Of a DNA stretch of 64,000 nucleotides, positions 56,594-64,000 are shown one piece after another. Position numbers and translations under genes: made by a program. The notes under the pieces are model-generated. The model was not told the origin of the DNA. It made no database searches and worked only from the letters and a program-made list of their open reading frames with translations. The DNA is taken from the NCBI RefSeq assembly GCF_943734655.1, contig NC_071355.1:237116027-237180026 (forward strand). The letters run 5' to 3'. The DNA is from Sabethes cyaneus (lineage: Eukaryota; Arthropoda; Insecta; Diptera; Culicidae). The stretch's first letter is position 1; every line of letters begins with the position of its first letter.

Positions 56594-58915
56594 AGCAAAG
56601 AAACGCTCGACGCACGTGGCTACAGCACCCGTGTCTCCGTATGTGCATACAGTCTCGTGACACTCGACTACCGACCGACGTTTCCACCCGACTCCTATCC
56701 GCCGACGGCACCGTACGCGGCTCTGACGACCTTCTTTCGGCGGCTGTTCCGAGCCGGTGCGATGTCCCGCTACATCGTACAGGCGCTGCTGTACCCGCAG
56801 ATTACGCAGGATATCGACACCGGGGGCGTTGTGCTGCGCCGAAAGCACCGAACCACCGTGCGGATGTATCGTCGAGATCTGGAAAAGAAACAGTGCGAAG
56901 ATGATGGTGGTGGTGGCGGTGAAGCAGAGGAGGACGAGGACAGTGGCAGCGGATCGTGTACTTCGTCGTGTTCGGGAAAATCGAAAGGCCTAGAACGGCA
57001 GGATGCTATCGATTTCGGAGATGAAGATCCGTACGAAACGATCACTTTTCTCACCGATGCTCGTAAGAATGAAAGTACCGCAAGAGAAAGTACGATTTAC
57101 GAAAGCTACGTCGGTCACTTGGAAGCGGAAGACGAAACGGATGAGTCATTTTTCTTCCTTCAACCTAGCAGTGACCGCACGGCTAGCGGGGCCAGAAAGA
57201 GTGCCGATAGTCAAGGATCGTTTATGATCGGGTCACAGCCGATTCCTTGTTTGCAGTTGAATGATTGCGATCTGGATGGGACTAATTGTAACATGGGTTC
57301 CGGTGAGACGGGTTCGATTCATACAACCACCGCTCGGTTGGCGCTCGGCGACATTCGGCAACAGTGCTCGGAGCAGTCTCAAGTATCTAGTTTTGAACAT
57401 AGAGTAGTAGGACATGGCCGTATGGCGTGTGAGGATTTGTTGAATTTGGATGACTCCATGAAAATAAAAAATTCGCTTCAACAGAAACCAATAATCGAGG
57501 AAAGGCACAGCATGCCAACTCTTTTTGTGGGGAATCGGTTCGCTAGTTCTTCGGTGACTGAAATCTATATTCCCTCGTGGAAAGACCGGCAGGAAGTTCA
57601 ACAGCAGCAGCAGCAACAGAAAACCACCGAAATCGCGGCTGCCGATCGCACCAGTGTACATTCCAGTTCGCTCGAGATTCCACCCGCCGCTGAGGCAGCT
57701 CTCTCCGTGCCGGACCACGTTTCGGCTGAGTTGCTGTACAACTTTGGCAGTTCATCCTCCGCTTGCTCATCATTGGACTCGTCAGCAGCAGCGGCTGCCA
57801 AGATTCTCACACCGCCGCTGGAATTTCGTAACAAAGCTCCGCCGATTGTCGTCGGTTGTTTATCCCGCGAAGTAACACCATTCCGTAAGCATTCAATAAA
57901 TTCCGATAAAAAACTTCTGCTAAACCAAACTAATCTCAAAAAGGGCAAAAATGAGGATTCGGCGGCTGGAACGGTTGCCAGGCGGTGTGTGAGCTATCAA
58001 TTCATGAACATAGGTCAAACCGACATCAGCAACAGTAGCCGGGAAGAAGAAGAGGAGGATGATGAAGACAGCAGTCATTTCAAATCCCACCGTCGTCAAA
58101 CGCAACAAAAAGCGCACAGTAAATGCCGATTTTGTAGTGCCAGTGCCGGCTCGCGATGCCATAGTCCCCGGTCGAGCGATTCAGGTATGGCCGGCAGTCT
58201 AACCATATCCTCACCCGATCCTCCTAAATTATCAGGCGATTTTCTCCTTTATGATTCAGACCACCACGAGCCGAACGGAATATCCGCCGACATTCGACGT
58301 AACGTTGATAGCGATCAAGATCACTCGCTCTCCGGTGATCCGTCGAAGGGAACGATAAACCGACTGCTGCGACATTCGCACTCGAGCCATAACATTGGGC
58401 AGTTTACGCTGCACAACAGTGACAGTGAGTTCAATTTCACCGACAGTGGTCAGTTCGATCATACTCACCCCTTTCACGACGATCCCCACCGGAACAATAC
58501 CCTGCAAAGCGAGGATTCCGAGCTGATGGACCCGTCGTTGTCGTCTAAATTTTTGATGCGAAGTCGCAGCGAGGAACGTCGTTCTAGTGACGAGGAAAAT
58601 GAAATGAACGGCGATCGTAAGGATGGTAAACCGAAGCAGTACGTCGGTCGAAGCAGGATAGTGGTAAACCTGCACGGATACCGTAGCCAGACGGTCGAAC
58701 CGGAAACAACGATCTACAAGACTGGACTGTATGCACATTGGTGGAAGAAGGAACGCTTGCCGATATTTGTCGTTAGCCATCAGGGAGATGTTGTTGATCA
58801 TGATGATGGTGATGATGATGATGATGATGATGATGTGGACCGCCGGAGAGAGGCGGCGAAGAGCGAGAGAAGCACTGGTTGCGGGTCCGACCGGGGTTCA
58901 GGCAAGAATCTATAG
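56594..58915 (+). CDS. Large acidic, Ser-rich protein exon; probably a downstream exon of the Pix gene
   Basis: The frame is open from 56525 to TAG at 58913-58915. A pyrimidine tract (56470-56500) is followed by more than 120 bases with no AG until 56592-56593, so exon start at 56594 is predicted, in phase 0, the phase left by the Pix donor at 48167. The protein (about 770 residues from there) begins with an ordered-looking basic stretch (APYAALTTFFRRLFRAGAMS; IVQALLYPQITQDIDTGGVV; RRKHRTTVRMYRRDLEKK). It is then mostly disordered: acidic and Ser/Asp-rich blocks, a Q run near 57600, CRFCSASAGSRCHSPRSSDS, NRLLRHSHSSHNIGQFTLHN, and SRIVVNLHGYRSQTVEPETT followed by YAHWWKKERLPIFVVSHQG, then a poly-Asp run coded by GAT repeats (58798-58834). 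No catalytic domain. Family not recognised from sequence alone. The first in-frame ATG is in MSRY at about 56762, so a separate gene starting there is the alternative. Confidence 0.7.
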   Translation, partial: SKETLDARGYSTRVSVCAYSLVTLDYRPTFPPDSYPPTAPYAALTTFFRRLFRAGAMSRYIVQALLYPQITQDIDTGGVVLRRKHRTTVRMYRRDLEKKQCEDDGGGGGEAEEDEDSGSGSCTSSCSGKSKGLERQDAIDFGDEDPYETITFLTDARKNESTARESTIYESYVGHLEAEDETDESFFFLQPSSDRTASGARKSADSQGSFMIGSQPIPCLQLNDCDLDGTNCNMGSGETGSIHTTTARLALGDIRQQCSEQSQVSSFEHRVVGHGRMACEDLLNLDDSMKIKNSLQQKPIIEERHSMPTLFVGNRFASSSVTEIYIPSWKDRQEVQQQQQQQKTTEIAAADRTSVHSSSLEIPPAAEAALSVPDHVSAELLYNFGSSSSACSSLDSSAAAAAKILTPPLEFRNKAPPIVVGCLSREVTPFRKHSINSDKKLLLNQTNLKKGKNEDSAAGTVARRCVSYQFMNIGQTDISNSSREEEEEDDEDSSHFKSHRRQTQQKAHSKCRFCSASAGSRCHSPRSSDSGMAGSLTISSPDPPKLSGDFLLYDSDHHEPNGISADIRRNVDSDQDHSLSGDPSKGTINRLLRHSHSSHNIGQFTLHNSDSEFNFTDSGQFDHTHPFHDDPHRNNTLQSEDSELMDPSLSSKFLMRSRSEERRSSDEENEMNGDRKDGKPKQYVGRSRIVVNLHGYRSQTVEPETTIYKTGLYAHWWKKERLPIFVVSHQGDVVDHDDGDDDDDDDDVDRRREAAKSERSTGCGSDRGSGKNL

Positions 58916-59389
58916 CTTTTCCGTTCCTCTGCGTTACGTTTGATGCTGTTTCCTTTCCCTTCATTTAAGTTTTTTGTTTCTTCTAATTATGGAATGCTGT
59001 ACTTTTTTCGATTTTAATTGGTGGTTTTTGTTGAAACGAAATTGTATTATACTTTTACTCAGTGGTAGGGCAACATCGGTCAACTTATTAACTACGTTCA
59101 GTCGATTCATTTGTTTCATAAAAATTGCATCTTGTGGGACTGTTTAAGAACTCTTTAAAAAACAAATTTTGAAAGGAGAAGTATAAGATATCAAATATTG
59201 ACATGCTTTCCGTAAGCCGGAAGAAAAAAATGTCAACTTTTATGGTGTTTGATGAGACGGAATCATTCTTTCAAGCTGATTTTCTTCCACCGTCGTTTCG
59301 CACACGACGTGATTCATTTCATTCGTTGAAAAGAACCATTCAAGTAAGTTTCAGTTAGGTGAAGCAGTCTTGGTACCGGCGCTTATGCA
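58916..59389. other. 3' flank of the large exon, no further gene
   Basis: AT-rich. No canonical AATAAA was clearly identified close to the stop; the 3' end is not determined. Confidence 0.3.
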
Positions 59390-59945
59390 GTTTTTTAAGG
59401 CAAACTTAAAATTGAAATACATTCCATCGAAATGGAGATCAGTAAAGGTCATCTTCATACAAAAAGCTGGTAAGAGAGACAGGACTAATCTCAGATCCTT
59501 CAGGCAATCATACCCGTTATATAACTACCAGTTTGCATATTGATCTGATAGTTGAACAGTTAAAGCATTTTATGCACTTGTATGTAAAATTGAGAAAGCT
59601 CTTTCCGTAAAAGAAATGGCACTTTGGTCTTTCCTGGATATTGAAGGAGCTTTTGACAATACTTTCTACTCATCATCTATGAAAGATATGTACTACGAAA
59701 CGAAAAAAATATAACACGCATATAATCGACTAGATTAATGCCATGCTGGCAAAAAGAGAAGTCGCCTGTAACAATATAGGCAATAAAGGGATGTCCACAA
59801 GGAGGAGATTCTTTCGCCACTTTTGTGGTCTTTATTTATAGACGATCTACTTAGGAGCCTAGAAGCTAAAGGTTTCGAAGTTGTCGGCTTTGCAGATGAC
59901 CTTGTTATCATGGTAAGAGGAAAATTCGATAATATACTTGCGGGA
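59390..59945 (+). mobile_element. R1/LOA-like LINE RT fragment
   Basis: Pieces read KYIPSKWRSVKVIFIQKAGK (near 59415), MALWSFLDIEGAFDNTFYSS (near 59618), ILSPLLWSLFIDDLLRSLEA and VVGFADDLVIMVRGKF (near 59880), the RT boxes including FADD, with several stops between. The SINE follows immediately. Confidence 0.75.
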
Positions 59946-59946
59946 A

Positions 59947-60140
59947 TGCCTCCCTGTTAGCCACGAGGTATGATGCTGGCCTAATAAGCCAGTCGTCGTA
60001 TGTTCGAATCCAAGGGCCCTGCAATTGTCGGATAGTAGAATCGGATGAACCGTTTTTGTACAAGTTCAACTTGCGTCCGTGCTGTTGAAAACACCGCAGG
60101 TTGAGGTTGATGAAAAAATAGTAAAAGAATAAAAAATAAG
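59947..60140 (+). mobile_element. tRNA-Ile-like SINE with A-rich tail
   Basis: The head tgttagccacgaggtatgat holds an A-box-like motif. ctggc-ctaataa-gccag is a perfect 5-bp anticodon stem with the CTAATAA loop (anticodon AAT, Ile). tatgttcgaatccaag holds the B box. A body (gttcaacttgcgtccgtgct) and A-rich tail (aaaaaatagtaaaagaataa) follow. It directly abuts the LINE fragment. Confidence 0.8.
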
Positions 60141-60781
60141 AGCTAGGCCGAAATGCGTTGACCGGACTCGTAAGCAGAGGTACTCACGCACATTCCACGG
60201 GTAGATAAGAATCCTTTCCAACATAAATATCCAGTAACTCGATCAACGATTTTGCCGTATAAACAACTGAACCTGCGTGATGCTTTGTTTGCTCAAAAAA
60301 TGAAGGGTGTGTTAAACTCCTATTGGAAATTCAGTGACAAACAAGATGAAATAATGGAAAAATGTGTTTGAAAATTAGCCGGAAATATATGAATATTTAA
60401 AAAATAGAAGAATCGCTAGTAAGGGTACTTACAAAATCAAGAAAATGGTAGATAGCAAGCAAGTATCCAAAAATAAATGAAATGATAGTGTAAGCTTCGC
60501 AGCTTCCCGCGGCCTGAGGATCCAAAGCATCTGCTTCCCATGCAAAAATATCCACAAAGCCGTTTTACTCGGCCGAACGTTAGGTAGCTATATAACCCGC
60601 CATTTGCCGAGAACCTTTTAGGCGAAAACCGGATGAGGCACTGCCTTTTTCCGAGGAATTAGGTGCTTCAATCTTCGAAGATAGTTTGGGGCAGAATACG
60701 CTCGGCAATCGGAGAGGTACTAGGTGCAGAACCCCAGGGTATACGAAATGATTGGTTTGATGGGGAAATACCAACCAGCGC
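60141..60781. other. No supported gene
   Basis: Mixed sequence after the SINE. The minus-strand frame at 60580-60792 lacks features. Confidence 0.3.
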
Positions 60782-61745
60782 ACAATGGGCAAAAACGAGC
60801 TCGTAATCCCAAGAATTAGAAGCCGCTGGTATAGAATCTTACAAGATACCTATTTCTATATAAAAAAATGCAGGAAATCGACTGGTGGTGGTTTCATCCT
60901 GCGCAGACTTCGGGAAGTGGTCCATTTTGCTTTATTTTCCCCAAAAATCTTGAAAAAAGCTAATTAAACAGTATAAAAACTTATTTGCCGCTCGTGAAAT
61001 GAACTCAAATAGCTTCCAAATGTTGTCAAAACATCAGAAGAATCAAATCCCATCCATTCCAAATTGTGCGAAATGTAAGAATAGTCCATTTTGCCTAATT
61101 CACCCCCATATAAACAGATAACCTAATTAAAGCGATTAAAACCAACTCAAAGGTAAAAACAGTCTTCAAAAAAAATGTGTATTTTGTCATACGGAATAAC
61201 TTTGGAGAACAATTGAAAGCAATAAATTAATTGGATGCGGAGTTATTGTGCAGAATCGTTTTTTAAGTGTACTTTTTAAACAAATCATTATATCTCGCAA
61301 TTAGCAAAAGATAGATAGTGACTATATTCAGCAAAGTTGCTCATTTTAGTGTGTTCTATAATTTTTCTGAAGAAAAAAAATTTTTTGGACGTATTCAATA
61401 AAACAAAAGTTTGTATCTCCCCCTTAGATGAATATAAGATCACCTTGATAGCTTGAAAAAATGCGCTGTATGGGATTTGATTCTTCTGACGTTTTAACAA
61501 CACTTGGAAGCTGTTTGAGTTTGTTTTACGGACGGCAAATATGTTTTTATACTGTTTAATTAGCTTTTAACATGATTTTTGGGGAAAATTGGGCAAAATC
61601 GACCAATTCCCGAAGTCTGCGCAGAATGAAACCATCACCAATCGATTTCCTGTATTTTTTACATAAGAATAAGTATCTTGTAATATTCTAAACCAGCGGC
61701 TTCTAATTCTTGGGATTACGAGCTTGTTTTTGTATATTGTGCAGC
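60782..61745. mobile_element. ~960-bp foldback element with ~280-bp inverted arms
   Basis: 60782-61073 and 61468-61745 are inverted copies: gagctcgtaatcccaagaat / attcttgggattacgagctt; tcctgcgcagacttcgggaa / ttcccgaagtctgcgcagaa; ctaattaaacagtataaaaa / tttttatactgtttaattag; cagaagaatcaaatcccat / atgggatttgattcttctg. Similarity is roughly 80-90% by eye. The loop (61074-61467) is another copy of the AT-rich repeat seen at 24 kb. No ORF. Confidence 0.82.
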
Positions 61746-61889
61746 GGTGAAGTGAAAAAAAAAACGGCTTGGAAAAATTATCTGCGTATTGCGACTTGTG
61801 AGAACTTGGTGAAATACCGACGAGCAAGGAACCAGTTGACCACGATCGTGAGGAGTAAAAAGTGCTAAAAGCGGACAGAGATCGTGAAG

Positions 61890-62420
61890 AATTAGAACAA
61901 CTATTCTTAGCTAATGACGCGGGAAGGTGAACCAATCTCGTAAGGGCTACACAACGAAACTTGACATATACAGGGATGAGGGAGAGAATCTGATCACAAA
62001 TGAGTGCGAGGTGGTCGATGAACACCTCAACGGCGAAGTTGTAGAAGGAAGTGAAACGGAAGTTGAAATAGCAATGCCCATGGTTATGCCCCAAGATATG
62101 GTTATGGTCCAGAATCTGATCTCCAAGAAGTCAAACGAGAGATCAGGTTGCTGAAGACCAGCAAAGCCGCTAGTAGGGACCTCCTACTAGTAGAGCTTTA
62201 TAAACGTGGTCGAGTTATTTTTTAGTTATTTTTAAGATTTGGAACAAGAAGAAGTACCCATGCATCACATCTTTATTGATTTCAAAGCAGCATATGATAT
62301 AGTCGACCATTGGAGATATAGTCGATCATGAAAATAAGAGGCTCAAAGGAGACAAGCGGGCGGCTTTCATGGGCGGCAGCATTTGACGGAGACGAACTAG
62401 GAATGCTAGATTAGTTCGGC
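61890..62420 (+). mobile_element. RTE-type LINE relic with internal deletions
   Basis: 61927-62154 ends with an acidic stretch; 62110-62200 reads EVKREIRLLKTSKAASRDLL; 62258-62310 reads HHIFIDFKAAYDIVDHW; and 62380-62412 reads FDGDELGMLD. These are consecutive landmarks of the RTE protein in the 16.5-kb copy, with everything between removed. Confidence 0.65.
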
Positions 62421-62469
62421 TAATCTCAAGTTTTTAGTCTTGACCTTGAAATGTGGTCATACATATATA

Positions 62470-62690
62470 TTAATATTTTTTTTTTGAAACGATGGTTCTA
62501 CAATTGATGAAGGGACGGTAGGGAAAGAAATGAAAGTTTTTGGTGAAGGAGGGGAAGAGCGGAAAGGAAGGGGGGGGGGGGTATTGGTAGCTATGCTTGA
62601 CAAGTAGTCATTTTGACTCCTACCTTTTGTCCAATGCTGGAAGGTGCATGGGTCGAATCAAGAATCAATCTCAGATTATAGCTTGAATGC
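62470..62690 (-). mobile_element. SINE copy related to the 43.6-kb insertion, truncated
   Basis: gaaacgatggttctacaatt, gatgaagggacggta, the G12-type run at 62570-62581, and ttttgtccaatgctggaagg, tgcatgggtcga match 43580-43765 in the same order, including the terminal oligo(T) on the plus strand (62467-62478). The tRNA-like head is missing beyond about 62690. Confidence 0.75.
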
Positions 62691-62731
62691 CATCATAAGA
62701 GTGTAAGAGAACCCAAATTGTTGCTTGGGTA
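62687..62731. mobile_element. Half of a TCCCAAG-family hairpin MITE
   Basis: gccatcataagagtgtaaga then gaacccaaattgttgcttggg corresponds to the right half of the 110-bp hairpin MITE. The left half is absent. Confidence 0.7.
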
Positions 62732-63679
62732 AGAATAGCTAAACTTTTAGAATTAATGTGAATATAAAAAGAAATAAAAATATAAACAATTAAATTAAAA
62801 TAGAATGAAATAGTGAGAATTATGCACTAAATCCGCTGTTTTAAAATTTCTATAGTTCCTAAACAAGCAAAGAGAGAGGTATACTATATTCAGCAATGTT
62901 GTGTATTGTTACTATTTGTAAAACTTTGTAAAACAAGAAAAAGTCATACAACAACTACAAAAACAGCTAAAATAGAAAAACTGATTTTAACGATTTTACC
63001 GTTCATGCGAAATAGGGGTTTTCGTTCTTTGCTGAAGAGACAGAAGGTTCCTGTCTTCTGCAAAATTTCTTATAATAATATGCTGTAAAACTTTGCAGAA
63101 CACATCAATGTATGTGCTATAATGAAACTGAAGAAAAATAAATTTTTTATTGCACTTTTAGGGGGATTAATCAAAATTTGAATTCCGCTGGACGATAGAA
63201 CTTTTAATTTTAAGAAACTCTTCCAAAGGATCCATAAACCTGAAACCAAGTTTTCCCGCTCAAAGCTAATGCGCAGTCGAAGTCTTCGATATTGCAAGGT
63301 CTTAGGTCTTGAATTTTGAAGAAAATTTCGTAAAAAAAATTTCCCGATTTTGTCAGCCCAAAATTCAACATGGGGCTGACAAAATCGGAACATTACTGTA
63401 GTCAACGTGAGTGTATTCAAAGAAAAAGAAAAAGAAGAAGTAGGATCGAAAATAGATAAAAAAGTAAGACAAAAAAACAGCGACACAGAGTATAGAAAAG
63501 AAGGAAAATTAAAGAAAAATATATGATGCGAGAGGATATGAAATAAAACGTGAAAAGGGCATAAAAATATCAGAAATACTTAAAATGAGAACAAATAGTA
63601 CGTTAAGAATAGAAATTAGTAAACAACTGGTAAGCAAGAGATAAAAATGAGAAGAAAATTAGAGAAGAAAAGCGTAGCA
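62732..63679. other. No supported gene
   Basis: A-rich sequence. A short inverted pair occurs near 63343-63380 (cgattttgtcagccc / gggctgacaaaatcg). Minus-strand frame 63070-63486 has no features. Confidence 0.35.
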
Positions 63680-63789
63680 TCCCAAGTAAAAATTTGGGTT
63701 TTATTGCAGTCTTATGATGGCATTTAAGACCAAAATTGGTTATGAAAACCGTCATAAGAGTACAATGAAACTCTCGTGGTTGCTTGGGA
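63680..63789. mobile_element. 110-bp hairpin MITE, TCCCAAG family, copy 2
   Basis: It starts TCCCAAGTAAAAATTTGGGT and ends GGTTGCTTGGGA, with TAGCA perfectly duplicated on both sides (63675-63679; 63790-63794). Internal arms gtcttatgatggcattta / aaaccgtcataagagta. It fixes both the element ends and a 5-bp target duplication for the family. Confidence 0.92.
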
Positions 63790-63924
63790 TAGCATAGTTT
63801 GACTGCCAGTGAGTGACCCGCGATAGATCTAGATCAGCTGCAGTTGCACAAACATCCATCACAACCATCAGAATGATGCATGAGAGTAGCATTTTCTGGC
63901 GATCCAATTCATTGTGATGTTCTT

Positions 63925-64000
63925 AGCGTCTTAGTAGAATACGAAACCTGGAAATTAAATAAAAAGGAAACTTATCCAATTTAATTATACTATGTATATT
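63925..64000. repeat. Dispersed repeat at window end
   Basis: gtagaatacgaaacctggaa matches 32360-32380, and gaaacttatccaatttaatt matches 33524-33545. The two motifs are adjacent here, so the separate copies are parts of one larger repeat. Confidence 0.6.

Noticed and set aside
57233..58801. Long minus-strand open frames (57233-57718, 57598-57948, 58256-58801)
   Set aside because: They are antisense shadows of the large plus-strand exon, without signal, domain or splice evidence.

Overview
The window looks like nuclear DNA of a culicine mosquito (Aedes/Culex-like). It is AT-rich, intron-bearing and packed with insect transposons. The evidence is RTE-type and RNase-H-bearing LINEs, DD37E Tc1/mariner elements of the kind described from mosquitoes, tRNA-derived SINEs, many hairpin MITEs, and one clear insect host gene with short introns. 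Species was not determined; no database search was possible.

Layout. 1-1.4 kb: 3' end of a Ty3/gypsy-like retrotransposon (integrase, polypurine tract, probable 3' LTR). 1.38-2.8 kb: two convergent dead fragments of host genes, a DEAH-box helicase C-terminus and a NUBP2/CFD1-like Fe-S assembly ATPase, probably a decayed duplicated segment. 3.5-4.3 kb: two inverted-repeat elements. 4.4-5.1 kb: a possible 5' leader exon. 6.4-8.6 kb: a decayed RNase-H LINE carrying a hAT MITE with a perfect 8-bp target duplication. 8.7-17.8 kb: hairpin MITE, RTE fragment, a 1.5-kb TA-flanked element, two DD37E transposase pseudogenes (one split by a 1.6-kb insertion) and a fairly long RTE element ending in (TAAG)n. 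18-27 kb: gene-poor, with SINEs, a long-armed MITE and copies of an AT-rich repeat. 27.8-28.6 kb: TIR element. 28.8-31.2 kb: GC-richer, promoter/leader-like stretch holding a 29-codon membrane micropeptide ORF in a good start context. 32-42.6 kb: MITEs, a 1.8-kb hAT-like element with a nested transposase relic, a tandem repeat, three related mariner relics, a ~0.94-kb pyrimidine triplet tract and a broken RTE. 43-45 kb: repeat interrupted by a SINE-bearing insertion.

The best host genes are at 45.7-58.9 kb. A small three-exon gene for a secreted 130-aa protein lies on the minus strand. Divergent from it is the SH3-DH-PH part of a PIX/ARHGEF7 (RtGEF) Rho-GEF gene in four exons on the plus strand. 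A large 0.77-kilo-residue exon at 56.6-58.9 kb is in matching splice phase and sits behind a long AG-free zone; I infer it is a later Pix exon across an 8.4-kb intron filled with transposons (RTE pieces, a full DD37E mariner, a degenerate minisatellite). The possible leader exons at 4.4-5.1 and 28.8-31 kb point the same way and could be distant promoters of this gene, but that is unproven. 59-64 kb is again repeats: a LINE, a tRNA-Ile-type SINE, a ~1-kb foldback, an RTE relic and further MITEs.

The most promising new items are the micropeptide ORF, the small secreted-protein gene, the remote Pix exon, and several MITE/SINE families whose ends and target duplications can be read directly.
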